A stretch of DNA of 64,000 nucleotides from Lyophyllum atratum. Lineage: Eukaryota; Basidiomycota; Agaricomycetes; Agaricales; Lyophyllaceae. Of this stretch, positions 22,399 to 39,159 are shown piece by piece. Made by a program: the position numbers and the translations under genes. Under the pieces are notes generated by a model. That model was not told the origin of the DNA. It did no database searches and saw nothing but the letters and a program-made list of their open reading frames with translations. The stretch's first letter is position 1; each line of letters starts with the position of its first letter. The stretch is taken from assembly GCA_014905825.1 (NCBI GenBank), contig JACGCN010000021.1:434001-498000 (forward strand). The letters are read 5' to 3'.

Positions 22399-23777
22399 AT
22401 GGCACATACACCCCCCGCTATTTACGATGATGGCGTAAGCCTATTCGTGTCCAACAGCTCACCCACACCTCGACTAGACCTGTACTTTGGGCAAGACTTG
22501 TCTCACTCTCCGAAAGACTCAGATTCAGATTCTGAAGGCAGCGACAGCGAGGCTACGCTCGATGATACAGAGGTCGGGGGACATTTTGGACATCCTTTGC
22601 AGCGTATGTTTCGAGTAGGGAGCACAGAACAAGATGGGCCTTTCTTCCAAGGTTCTCTATCGCGAGGTTCCTCATCGAGCTTCGCGTCGAACTCGAGTTG
22701 GTCTTCCACGTCATCCGTGGTGTATGACATGTACGCGAAGCTTTGCCACGTCATCACAGAAGAATGCTCACGGTTGTCTTATCAGCGACTACGAGGCATT
22801 AATTGAGGACTTGCTGAAGGAGAACCCAACCTTTGATGCTGAGTCCCCCAGTATGGTAGGTAGACTGCACAATCCTCCACGATGGGGTTACCAAAATGCG
22901 CTAGATGCTGGTTGAACCCTCATCCCCTGAACTCCGAGACTCCCTTATGATAAAATGCCTTCCCAGTACCTCACCGGAGTTGTACATTCTGCTTGAGCTC
23001 AACCATAAAGAGCTGCGCTCAGACCCGTGGAACCCGGTGCCCCATCTACGGTGTGCTGTAGAACGAGGGGATAACGTCTATTTGTGTATGGAGCGACTCA
23101 ATCCCTACGACCAGCCGCCGTTTAAGACGGTGGCTAATTATATCGACTTTTTCCGACAAATGCTTGAGGTGAGATGTTTCTTCTCCTCGGTCGATACGCC
23201 GCGGATATGCAAGACACTGACACCTTTCATCAGGGCCTTACTTTCCTACACGAACTTAATATTGGGAACGTGTCGTTCCAGCATCCGTCGTGCTATATGA
23301 TTGATCTCAGCAGTGCGCCCAGCACTTGCACAACAGCTGACGAGTTTGACAGGACAGCGTATCCTGTCAGATACTACTTCACAAACTTTTCTCAGGCAGC
23401 GAAATATGACTCGCCCCCTGCTTCACCTGCTCCGGCGTTCAGACACGATGTCCAAGACTGCGGCGTTATGCTCGAACGGCTTTCGATTCATGTCCGTGAT
23501 ACCAAGCAATCTGTCTTCCCGTATACCATACTGAGTACTCGTCGTGCAGGTTCCTCGTATCGAGCCGAAGTTGAAGTCCCTTGTCAAGGCGATGACTGTT
23601 GGTGGCTTTGGAGCAGATGAATCTCGGAAGCTCTTCGAGGCACTGTGTAAATCTTTCGAGTCGTCGACACTCGACACTCCTGCGCCACCTCGAGAGCAGT
23701 ATGTGCGGAGTAATACTACGCTCGCGATACCGAAGAGGAGCTCAGCGTACAAAGTTCAACCGTCCTTCACTGCGTAG
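22399..23777 (+). CDS. Kinase-like protein, predicted pseudokinase
   Basis: The N-terminus (MAHTPPAIYDDGVSLFVSNS) is followed by an acidic/Ser stretch with a DSDSDSEGSDSEA tract. The second half resembles the divergent protein-kinase family common in mushrooms, with LIEDLLKENPTFDAES, HLRCAVERGDNVYLCMERL, YIDFFRQMLEGLTFLHELN and YPVRYYFTNFSQAAKY, then a C-lobe-like DVQDCGVMLERL. Where kinases have HRD..N the sequence is IGNVSFQHPSCYMIDLSS, and the DFG position reads TNF, so phosphotransfer is unlikely. Inferred introns are 22722-22785, 22856-22904, one after RQMLE near 23168 and one after RLSIH near 23489. The protein ends AYKVQPSFTA. The role is unknown; scaffold or regulatory functions are common in such families. 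Confidence 0.72.
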
Positions 23778-28895
<5,118 letters not shown>

Positions 28896-29332
28896 AACTT
28901 TGATGCCCATTCATTCTTGCTCTCGCTCTTTATTTCTCTTCGTCGATGCTATCCTTATTTTTAGACTCAAGTTCATGCTCTGTTGTATCTGCTCCCAGGT
29001 TTATTAGCGCCCTTTTACCCATATTTCTGTAATGATATAAGAAGACGGTTCATGTATATGTAGTAGGCTCGCCACTCAGATGCACTTCATACCCTTATAT
29101 GAGATAGGGCTAATCTTTGAGAACCGGCTATAGCCGGTCAACCTTTTTTTTCGCAACTCTATGTATTTTTGCGAGGGTATAGAGCTAACGACTGTTCAAC
29201 GACATTATGATCCGCTTGCTACTAATACTGTGCTGAGGGCGATGCCCGCCAAGAATTTGGAGCCCAGTCACTTTCGTTAACTCGACTCGCTGTTCGCACT
29301 CCAGCTCTAATCGCGCCGAATATGAATGCTCT
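28896..29332. other. Convergent 3' intergenic region, SMC3 and RidA
   Basis: About 440 bp are AT-rich with a pyrimidine-rich 5' part. Near 29120-29145 gaaccggctatagccggt forms a short inverted repeat (accggctatagccggt, 8-bp arms) followed by a T-run. It is a plausible 3'-end or processing structure. No gene is seen. Confidence 0.45.
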
Positions 29333-29876
29333 TCAAGGAATAGCGATCGCCTCGATCTCGACATCCACATCGTTCGGCAGTTTGCCGGCCTGGATGCATG
29401 ATCTGGCAGGTTTCGGGGTCGGTAGCAACTGCACGGAGATGTCAGACGCAAGCCTTGCCTGAAATGATGATGACTCCGTACCTTCTCGTACACCTCGTTC
29501 ATAGCGGCAAAGTTATCCATGTCTTTCAGGAAGACGTTGACTTTCACGACCTTCTCCCACGACGATCCGGCGGCTTCCAAAACATTGCCTAGGTTTGAGA
29601 TGCACTGGGCCTGCGCAGAAACTTGTTCAGGGACTGGAGATATGCAGTGGGAAACTGCGCACCGTATGTTCTTTGATCCCTCCTGGAACAACGACACCAT
29701 CCTTGCCCACAGGTGTCTGTCCACTAAGGAAGATCAGTCCTGGGATCTTTGTTGCATGGGCTTTATCCAACAAAGCTATTCAGCGACCAGAGATCTGGAG
29801 CGGTCCATGCTAATGACTCACAGAGGATGTGGGGAACGAGGGGGTTCTTGTCGGTGTTGATTTTCTCGACGGACAT
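29333..29876 (-). CDS. RidA/YjgF/UK114 family enamine-imine deaminase
   Basis: The spliced protein is about 128 residues, the family's usual size. It starts [16 protein letters not shown], has [17 protein letters not shown] and the core [20 protein letters not shown] with [20 protein letters not shown]. It ends [33 protein letters not shown], where the Arg of PARSCI is the substrate-carboxylate-binding residue of RidA enzymes. The frame is recovered with three introns; the last runs from GTACGG to GTGCAG before [10 protein letters not shown]. RidA proteins hydrolyse reactive enamines/imines released by PLP enzymes, protecting metabolism in cytosol or mitochondria. No clear mitochondrial presequence is seen. 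The gene diverges over 296 bp from an allantoate-permease-like transporter. Confidence 0.88.
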
Positions 29877-30172
29877 GGTGAAGAAGACAAGCGATAGATA
29901 GCGATGGATGGTGAGTGAGTTCGATCTCGACTGGCATTTATCTAAAGCCCGGGCCGTTTTTCCCGGATCCCATGCGCCACCCCTATCTTCGAACTCCTTG
30001 CGTATATGGAATAAGTAAATTACAGCATGGTGGTCTAGCGAAGCCGATAGCTAGCTCCATTTGATTTTAGCATGCCCATGACCTATAACTTCACATGTTC
30101 TCACCACAGGAAGCGCACAGTCGATTCCTCCGACTTACCCCCAATCGCTGTCGTTCTATCTCTGCGCGCTAG
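29877..30172. promoter_or_regulatory. Shared divergent promoter, RidA and MFS symporter
   Basis: Only 296 bp separate the two start codons, so both promoters overlap. No canonical TATA box is obvious. Co-regulation is possible but is inference. Confidence 0.5.
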
Positions 30173-32835
30173 ATGCCGGACTCCCAGCCCCACGCCGTTC
30201 CCTACGAGTCAGAGAAGGCACAGACCGATGATGGAAGTTCGAAGGAGGAGAAGCTCGTCATGACCCCTCAAGACGAGGCGCGTCTCCGACGGAAGTTCGA
30301 TTTCTACATACTCCCCCCCTTGACTTTCATGTGAGTGATAACTTATGTCTGCTTCGCCCGAGGCAATAAGCTGACAACAAACGCAGGTAAGTGTATGGCA
30401 TCGGGATGATGAGCGACATACTCATCCAACCTAGGTATCTGTGCAATGCGCTGGACAAAGGAAATGTTGGAAACGCGAAGACAGACGGCTGGGACAAGGT
30501 ATGCTTCATCTGTCATCCACATCAGACCCGGAGCCCTTGATTTACGGAGACCCTTATTACAGGATATTGGCTTGAAGGGAAACCAAGTACGAATCCCTCA
30601 AACTTGTTCTTTTTGTAGCGTGACCGACGCGGCATTAATTTCTTTCTTTAGTATTATATTCTCGTCATGATATTCTACGTGTGTATAGATCCTTTGAATT
30701 GCCTGCTCCTTCGTCTCTCACATTGCTTTACTTTAGGTCCCCTTTTGCCTGTGAGTGAAGCGACATTGCTGCGTTGGAGATGTTCCTCGTGTCTCATCAG
30801 AGGAATACTAGGTTCGGTACTCCCATCTCTCTTTTTGTCAAGCGGTTTTCTGCAGCCCGAGTCTTGCCCATTATGATGGTTGGCTTTGTAAGAACCACTT
30901 CTCTATTTCATATCCCTGCTAAAAGTACCAACGTTCCAGGGTTCAATGTTCGTATTTATCTGATACTCTGATGCTCTTTACCAACCCTTGGCCTGGTAAG
31001 GTCCCTTTTCGCCGGCATCGCCAAGAACTTCTCTCGTGAGTTCACTATCGTTTTGAAAATGCTTAGAGTCATTCATCCGTTTGCAGAGATATTCGCGATA
31101 CGTTTTTTCTTGGGAATCTTCGAATCTGCTATGCTTCCTGGAGTGGTGAGTGTGTCGTTCATCGCTGGGCAGACTCTTGGTCAACTTAGACGCTAGGTAT
31201 TTTATCTTTCTACGTTTTATAAACGTGGGGAACTGGCTTCTCGGATTGGTCTATTCTACGGTTAGCACCATCTCTCCCTCGAACTCTCTTCACAGTCGCT
31301 CAACTCTACCTTCAGCTGCTGCTTCAATCGCAGGCGCTTTCTCAGGTATGGATATACCCTAGCTATTGCCTTCATACATTCGACTTACACCATCCTGAGG
31401 TCTCATCGCCTTCGGTGTTTTCCACATCGACAGCCCCAAGTACCATTCGTGGCAATACTTGTTCTGGATCGAAGGTAATTCACTCATCTTGCTTATATTG
31501 CTCAAGCGCTAATGAATACAGGTGGGGCAACTGTCTGCTTTGCCGTCTTTTGCTTGTTTTGGCTGCCCCGGTCTCCTTCCACGTGGAGGCTATTGAGCGT
31601 TCGCGAGAAGGCTATTGCAAGAGCCCGTGTTCTGTCGGACTCATCTGTCACTGTGGACGAGCGTCTCAATATTCGTGATGCGTTCCGGCCCTTCAAGGAT
31701 CCTATGTACTGGTGAGCGACTTCCCGCTCTTAACATTTCCTTGAATTCAATCGGAGATGCATAGGCTTTGGGCGCTTGTCAGTCTCTCCTTCGGCGTTCC
31801 CCTTGCAAGCGTAAACAACTTCCTCCCGCAAATCGTCGCGAGCCTTGGGTATTCCACGGTAAAGACAAACCTCTTCACAATTGCACCAAACATTGTTGGT
31901 ACCGTCGCACTTCTTTTGCTCACGTTCTCCTCCGACTACTTCCGTGAACGTTCGATCCACATGTTAGTTCTTCTGCGATCTATCTACCTTCTATCTGCTA
32001 AATCTCAAGTGTCATTGTAACTTTACAGATGCATACCACTCGCAACCGCCGTAATTGGATTTATCGTTCTTGGGTCCATCGATGTACTGGAGAATAAAGG
32101 AGTTGCATACTTCGCTTGCTTCTTATTGACCATGGGGGTAAGCTTTGCGCGCGTTCACCATGTTCAACCCTCTGACTTTGATACGTGGCATATCCGATAG
32201 GCATTCGCGCCCTCCGTTTTAGTAAGCGCATGGTAAATCAAAACGTGAAGTCATCTTGCGGACATATCTGACCGTGGCGTCTATCAGGTATTCAAACAAC
32301 ACACCCAGCGAATCGAGACGAGCTGTCGTAGCTGCTGTTATGGGTAAGCTACGCATCATACCGCTTCTAGTGCTTGGAACCTTATCTTGATCGGGGACTC
32401 CAGTTGCCCTTGCTAACTCCTCTGGATTGATCTCGGCCAATGTGTTCAATGCAAAGGACGAGCCGAGATACATACCAGGTATTTGTTTGACTATTGCGAT
32501 AGCCTTTCCGTCACGCTCATGGCCGTATCCTTCTTTGTAGCCCTCGCAACATCCGGTGAGTACTCCCGCTCCGTCTAGATTTTTTGTTCTGACGCCTTCG
32601 ACAGCGGCATTCGGAGGCTTCTGCTTTGTACTCGTTGCGTCGTAAGTCTCCACCATAACATGGTATTCATTGGTCACTAATACTTGAGTGATCCTTTCGA
32701 AGGATTGGCACATACATGAGGCTCGAGAACAGACGACGGAACAAAGCACAAGGCGTCAATATCACGGCGGCTGATGTCGATACAGAGGACCTGGGACAGG
32801 GTCCAAAGTCTCCGGCGTTCCGATACATGTATTAG
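30173..32835 (+). CDS. MFS transporter, anion:cation symporter (allantoate permease/Dal5-like)
   Basis: This is a 12-helix transporter of about 500 residues with more than ten introns. The N-terminal tail (MPDSQPHAVPYESEKAQTDD) leads to RRKFDFYILPPLTFMYLCN-ALDKGNVGNA, the TM1 signature of the fungal Dal5/Tna1/Seo1 symporter group. It is followed by FFLGIFESAMLPGVVFYLS and FYKRGELASRIGLFYSAASI, the motif B/C equivalents, and the mid-loop FWLPRSPSTWR. The second half has SLSFGVPLASVNNFLPQIV and YSNNTPSESRRAVVAAVM. It ends KSPAFRYMY at 32835. Family members import carboxylates, vitamins, allantoate or dipeptides at the plasma membrane. The substrate here is not predictable. The shared promoter with RidA hints at a link to nitrogen compounds. 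Confidence 0.9.
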
Positions 32836-34630
32836 TATCAGCCCCATATTCTGTCCGCCTGCTTTCTTGATCGCTTGAAATTCATTTCTTCTGATCCATG
32901 CTTTCATGCACCATCTCCGCCAATGAAGACCGAATCCACCTCAACAAATCAATGCTCGGAGATACCCTGTCTCCGGAATGAAAATTCCAGACGATAAAGT
33001 TCCGACGGCCCGGGGCCGCTAACAGTAATCTACTAATTTATCAATATTTTGGAAGAACCGAGACTCAGGAGTCAGTAGTTTGGCGTACATATCGTTTCCG
33101 AAAATTCGAAATTCGACGTCTAACCGGCTGGTGCATTCAAATGCTTCTTTTGAACCTGGAATCGAGGCGGCCCGTGTATCTGATTACTCCTAATTATATC
33201 AATACTGATGGTGAAAAGCTTGCGTCCAGGTTGAAGATACCAGAAGATAAACTTCGGGCCGCTGAGAGTAATCTTTTGAATTGGGTGGCACTCTTATCAC
33301 GAGGCTCAGAACTTAGTCAGAAGTCAGTAGTGTGGCGTCAATGTAATTTGATATTCGACGTCGTGAACCGCCGGCTAGTGCTTTCGGATGCTTCTTTTGA
33401 ACATGGAAGCAACGCGGCCCGTGTATCTAATCTGAGTAGGCACCAATGGATACAAGGATACCCCTGAATACAGCCTTTCAGTGATCGAGCAGTGATCGAC
33501 AACAACCGCATGCACTGCCCGGAGTATGATAAGTTTACCTCCGCCTTGCCACGGCCCGGGCTCCTCTCCTAAGCAAATGGCCCCACAGTGCCGCCAGGGA
33601 AGCTATATTCTCCATGATAAGCAAATGAATTGCCGTGATTGCCAGCACTCGATATGTTGCACCCCTGCCTCCCTAATGTTTACCCCACTTCACGACTCCT
33701 ATGGATCTATTAATAGCGATAGAGTCCCCTTACCCCGAGTATGGCCGATAAAGGGATACGATTGGCGAGTACTGTTATACGCGAGCGGGTCTTACAGGTC
33801 GTTGGCTGTTGTTGGGCGAAGTCGTGAGCTTCGTGGTCCACTCCGTGTGTAAATTCGGCATTGCCCATGATGACGGCATCAGCTGAACCAGAGTGCCTGA
33901 TCATCACGGTGACGCGAACAAAGTTTGAACATTTGAACCTCGACGACAATCTGATCTTCCTCGGCGCTCAGCGTCAGCGATGCCTGCACTGCTCACCTAT
34001 CGAGAGACTTTGTACAGCCTAGGTCCTGACTAATTTCGAAAAAGCATTCCGTCCTTAATCGGGGGGCATGCCAGCGCCCGCTCTGAACCTGACATCGGAC
34101 TCTCGTCAGCTTCTAGCGAGTCTGTACGCCCATATGACATCGAAACGCGCCTGGGAACTACTTTGGCGATGGTCTTTAGCTTCTCTGTTTCAACTTGGCC
34201 TGATCTGATCCTCTGACAGTGAATGCCACGCACTCTCTCACATACACTCCTCTCGATATCAGCTAGACGTGGGAGAACACAGATCCATTTCGCCCGCATC
34301 TATCAGGAACTCCATTCCATCGTTTTTATTTGTGTAGCAGAAGCGATTCCTGGTGTGACTTCTCTCACAGAGCTCGTACGCTATGCCTGCTGGATGCTTC
34401 ATTTTCTTGGATGCTCATCATTTAGATACTCCATCCACCCAGGTATCCTGAGTAAAAATATGCACCCTTCTGATCATCTTGGGATCTGTTCCCTCGTGAA
34501 GTTAGTCGGATCACAATGATTCTCAAGGGCAGTGGTGATCATGCACAGACCAATGATGGTATTCAACTTCAAAAGCTCATTCTGGGCAATCTGCGAGTTC
34601 CCCAACACGTCTACGCAGTGCGGTCTTGAC
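32836..34630. other. 1.8-kb gene-free interval
   Basis: Apart from the degenerate repeat at 32985-33433 nothing coding is supported. Short frames on both strands show no family motif. The region just before 34631 should carry the promoter of the DUF6533 gene. Confidence 0.45.
32985..33433. repeat. Two degenerate direct copies of a ~200-bp repeat
   Basis: Copy 1 (about 32985-33186) and copy 2 (about 33238-33433) share, in the same order, ccag-acgataaa, ggccgct-a-agtaatct, agtcagtagt-tggcgt, attcgacgt, accg-cggct-gtgc, atgcttcttttgaac and cggcccgtgtatct. They are degenerate and non-coding. They may be relics of a mobile element. No terminal repeats are visible. Confidence 0.6.
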
Positions 34631-36403
34631 ATGTCTACGGGGCAGGCTCCCCTGAAATCTGTTCAATCTGAGATTCAGTGAGTTTCTGTCTCGATATTAA
34701 TACCGGAACGAACAGTTAATGCCTCGAACCTAGGTTCCTGAAACTCAGCATTCAATACGCCAGCATAGGTGAGCCGTCAGGCTATCTTGATCGCATGAGT
34801 AGTCCCCTCATACTTCTATCAAGCACTGGTTTATTATGACTACTTGCTTACATTCCCGCTCGAAGTTCGCTATATGTGGCGGTCGAAATTCAGCTTCTCC
34901 ACGATCCTGTATATCTTTACTCGCTACGCGATGGTAGCAAACGTTCTGTACCTATTGGCGATTACTTCTAAGCTGTCTAAGGTATGTAAGCTTGTTATGA
35001 TAGTCTCGAGTCGGACCTCGCTCACTTTTGCGTATGCAGTAAACGCCTGATCCTCACCCTTCAACTTTCCATCTGACTAGATCTGTGATAGCTGCGATTT
35101 ATGGTACCGCGCTATCGGAACTATGTCGACTATTGGCCGCGCATCGGTTATATGTCAGTCGGTCTTCAATCAAATGCATGATACATACTGTTCTGACCAA
35201 AACTCAATGTAGTTGTCTTCGTTGCTCGAACGTACGCTATCTGGAATCGAAACCGATATGTCCTCGGGACACTGGGTATCCTTGGGCTAGGATGTGTAGT
35301 CATGGATGCCGTGTGTGCTAGTTTATCTGGATGTTATACGCTCGTCAGTCTATAATTGACGTATGCCTTGGATAGTTGCATGTACCCGGCCTTAAATGTC
35401 AGGGTTCGTCACCTGGCTCGCAGCTGTGCGTGCTCCCACTTTCTTGTATCTTATTTCTTTTTATGACGCCGTTTTAGTCGTGAGCAACATATTACCGCAG
35501 ATGTGGTGCACCCGGAACCTGACTTTCTTAGATGCTACGCTTTTGTCTGTCCTCATGTGTATTCTTGAGCTGTCGGTAGCAGTTCTTACTGTATACCACG
35601 CACTGCGGTCGTCGAGGTTAAAAGCATTCAGATCGCAGGGTTTGCCGGGGTTTGTACTCAGACAGGGTAAGAGCTGGATTTAGCGGTTTCCCCTACTTTT
35701 CAGTTGCAACTAATCTTCATTGCTGCTGCATCATGTAGGTGTCCTTTACTTTTGGTGAGCGATCTCCGTCCCTGGGTTCCGTAAGCGTCATCCTCACGTA
35801 CATGTCGCAGTGGCGCCTTCGTCTTCTCCGCTAGTGCGATGATTCTCAATTTTGTGAGTTCTCCATTGTCATACCCTCTGAGCTTTGGAGTGATGTGATA
35901 CATATTTTTCGAAGGTTGCGAAAGTAAGCTTTAATCTACCGCTAGTATCGATTCATCTCATGAGTTACCGGATAGCCTGATAGCTTCATGATTAAACTTC
36001 TCAACGCATTAATTCTTCCGTGAGCCTTTCGTCCTCGGTAAGTTTTGATGCGTGCTAACTTTGGACGGATAGCTTCTCATGTATCCTTACGTCACGGTTC
36101 CTGTTACACCTACGCACCTACGCCACAGGCTGCTCTGGAGATTCGTTGGACGAGTCACGCTCTAGACTTTCGAGTTTGAATTTCGGAGTGCGTGGCGTGC
36201 TGGATGAATTTGCTCGCTCAAATTCGGCTTCTCGTGACCCAGAGGAGGACGATGGGGGTGACGATTTTCGCAGCGAGGCGCGTGAGGATGAAAACGATAC
36301 TGGCGTCCTTTGGGGCGAAAACGATCACTCGTCAAACGCTGTTGCTTCTGGTTCGAACTGTAGGATTGAACATGACAATCGTCAGACCTCATCTCTTGTA
36401 TAA
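34631..36403 (+). CDS. DUF6533 family multi-pass membrane protein
   Basis: Splicing two short 5' introns gives MSTGQAPLKSVQSEIQ, then LKLSIQYASIALVYYDYLLT and FPLEVRYMWRSKFSFSTILY, the DUF6533 signature (a YDYLLT..REV..VW pattern) common in Agaricomycetes. Further helices read RAIGTMSTIGRASVI, FVARTYAIWNRNRYVLGTLG, LLSVLMCILELSVAVLTVYH and ILPLSCILTSRFLLHLR. The hydrophilic, acidic C-terminus (SRDPEEDDGGDDFRSEARED) ends at 36403. The architecture of seven or so helices is typical. The function is unknown; these expanded families are speculated to be receptors or transporters. One junction between about 35355 and 35510 could not be settled: the frame meets a stop there unless a weak donor is used, so partial decay of this gene is possible. 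Confidence 0.72.
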
Positions 36404-36964
36404 TATGAAATCGGGAAATCCGACCTGGCCAGCTGTCTGTATTTCGTCAGACGTCTACACCAGTTTACAAGGGTTTGGTTGCGGTAGCGGCACTGCGACT
36501 CCACCTCACTGCTCGCGCGACGCTGTTGCATAAGTCATACGCTTCTGAGGGTCTGTCCGAGTCAGGGACACTGTCCGAGTCAGGGACACGAACATGAGTC
36601 AAACCTCTCAGGTGGCAGCGCTGTCGCTATTGGCCATCGGGATGGAGACTTAGTAACATGAAGGTCGTGACCTGCGGTTCCGAGCGGCTAGCACAACTTG
36701 GTGGACTCGGAGTGTCCTGCTCCGAGTCCTCAAAAGATCCGTGCATCCGTCTTGGCATCCTGACAACATCCGGATAAGCGGGGAAATGATGACCAAATCC
36801 TGCTTACGACGCACAAACATTGCCGTGGCTTTCATGTTTCCATAAAACCCAGGCAGTTGTGAGAGGCTCCAATACCACATAACTTCCTCGACTTCTCTGC
36901 AGTTGCTCGGGATACCCGTTGGAGCTGCAAATTTGAGCAAGCTAACTCGTTTGCCGTGGAAACC
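36404..36964. other. Intergenic, promoter of the SNG1-like gene
   Basis: About 560 bp without a supported gene. The only notable structure is the 18-bp tandem duplication at 36554-36589. Confidence 0.5.
36554..36589. repeat. Perfect 18-bp tandem duplication
   Basis: The unit tgtccgagtcagggacac occurs twice with no spacer (36554-36571 and 36572-36589). Each unit is itself a partial palindrome (TGTCC...GGGACA). It lies about 375 bp upstream of the SNG1-like start codon. Confidence 0.9.
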
Positions 36965-38932
36965 ATGTCGCAGCACACTATCGAAGTCGAACGCTCCATG
37001 TCACCTCGTTCAGCGACCATCTCTGCAGAGAAGCCTTTCAGCAGAGGGTTCTTCGACAAGAATAACGCGGCCGGGCGTGCTACCTATTTTAAGGTTCTCT
37101 TCGGCGGCATGTTCTCGATCATCGTGGTTATTTTTGCACTCTTTCCGATCTTCTGGGGCGCGTTGTGGAAGACGCCTGTACGCAATCTCAATGGTTGGGT
37201 AGTCGTGAGTCGTCTGCGCGTTGTCATGTACTTCATCTCATTGTGGTTGCAGGACTTTGATGGGGGCTTGGTGGGCCAGACGGTCGTGCAGGCGCTAACA
37301 TCTCAGCAAGCTAGCCAGATGGGCAAGGTCACATGGACTGCGATATCAGCTAGTCAATTTCAAAATGGGCTCGGTGAACTAGGTGACGCGGTGGTAGAGG
37401 AGAGAACGTGGACGGCTGTTGCAAGTGCGTAATGTCAACGCCTTTTTTTCCGGCTAGTCTCTCAGCCCTTTCCAGTCCATGCTGGTACTACGACACGATT
37501 ACAGGCATCCTACACCACTCCCAACGCCTCATATGATGGTACCGACGCTATCACTGTCTATGTTGCGGAAGCCCGTAACGAAAACGCATTGTAAGCTCAG
37601 TCCGTGTAAGATCAATGACGGCTCTTCTCACCACCTAAATCACCCTCAGCCGGAGTCTCATAAGGCCTTCGGTAAGCTGTCTTCCCTGTGAAGATATTCA
37701 ACCTCTTTATTTATTTCGCAATAGGCACAAGCCGCCCTCGATAAAATCTCCCAGACCTTTGCTCTTCAATCTGTAGCCCGACTCACATCATCTCAAAATC
37801 TAACGACCCTGCTTACGATCTCCCCGCAAACGGTGCTCACTCCGATATCTTATACCTTCGACAACATAGTACCGTTCGATAAACCAGTGTAAGCAGCCTG
37901 CTCGTAATTGCTTTCTGTCCGGGAGTTAATGAGATCCTTCGCTGCAGAGCATCCGCAGTTACGTTTGTCGGCTTGATATACCAGCTCATCCTTTCATTCT
38001 TCATTGTGGTACGTTTGCTTTAGCAGTTCTATCATATGTCACACACTTATGATTGACATAGATGATCTGTTCGGCGGCTCGTGAAGCAGCTGGACTAAAT
38101 CGGAACCTCGCGCTCCGCTCTCTTATCATTACTCGATATGTATCGTCATTCGGTGCCTACTTTGTTGTTTCGGTCGGTTCCCTTATGAATGTTGTTCAAT
38201 TAACCAGACTTACCTTTGTCCTCTAGTTGTTCTACGCATTGCTCAGTCTTGCATTCCAGCTGGACTTCTCGCGCAAGTGAGTACTTCGCTGTCTACAAAT
38301 GTCGGCCTCCCGTTGATCCTTCTTGTCATCTATAGGTTCGGCCATGGCGGATTTATTGTCTTCTGGATGCTCAACTGGGTTGGCATGCTTGCAGTGTATG
38401 TGTCTCGTTCCCTCTGTCTTTGCGTATGCTGAATCCACACTTCCCCCAGCGGCCTCGCACTGGAATCGCTATTGACCCTCCTCACCCAAAGATTCATGCC
38501 TTTCTTTATGATCGTCTGGATCATTGGTATGTCGCCGCCTTGTTTGGTTCATCCATTGATGCAATGCTGACATTTGGCCGCAGCTAACGTTTCCGTATGC
38601 ATCTTCCCTATCGAAGTCCTGCCGGTCGTCTTCCGTTATGGATATGCCATGCCATTCTACAACGTTTCTCATGCCGTGCGGTGCATTGTCTTCGGGACCA
38701 AAAACACAGGTACATCCATAACTTCCTTCCTGATATACACCTACTGACGTCATCGCCTCCAGTCGGCGTCAACTTCGCAGTGCTGATCGCCTGGGCGGCT
38801 GTCTCGTGCCTTACCCTTCCCCTGATTCAGTGGTTCGTGCGACGGGGAGATATTGCGCAATCGCACCGAGTGCCACCGCGCGGAGTGGACGATGATAGAG
38901 TTGACGAGAAACACAATACTTCAGCTTCATGA
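36965..38932 (+). CDS. SNG1/DUF3533 family membrane protein
   Basis: The protein begins MSQHTIEVERSMSPRSATIS with a cytoplasmic tail and then a first helix (LFGGMFSIIVVIFALFPIFW) followed by GALWKTP, the conserved entry to DUF3533. A large extracellular loop (about 200 residues, VTWTAISASQFQNGLGELGD, TDAITVYVAEARNENAF) precedes a cluster of helices: VTFVGLIYQLILSFFIVM, ALRSLIITRYVSSFGAYFVV, FGHGGFIVFWMLNWVGMLAV, PFFMIVWIIANVSVCIFPIE and YGYAMPFYNVSHAVRCIVFG. The latter is the family's C-terminal signature. About nine short introns are present. Yeast SNG1 confers nitrosoguanidine resistance and related proteins affect plasma-membrane lipid asymmetry. The specific role here is unknown. Confidence 0.9.
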
Positions 38933-39159
38933 TTATTCCGCGGAAGGTGTTGTAATTGCTGGTTAACATATGGGACGATGTAGTACTGTATACTAATCAA
39001 ACTAATGATACCCCTCAACTGAATCAGATAATCATATAGTGAGCCCTCCAGCGGACTTCCCCATGGATCCGTATAAAAGTAGATAAACTAGTCATGACCG
39101 CCCAGAGAAGGAATGAATTTGGCATACGCATATGAGGACGGTGGGTGTGTCCATCGGGA
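38933..39159. other. Short convergent 3' intergenic region
   Basis: About 230 bp of AT-rich sequence lie between the SNG1-like stop and the stop of the small Cys/His protein gene on the opposite strand. No gene is seen. Confidence 0.45.
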
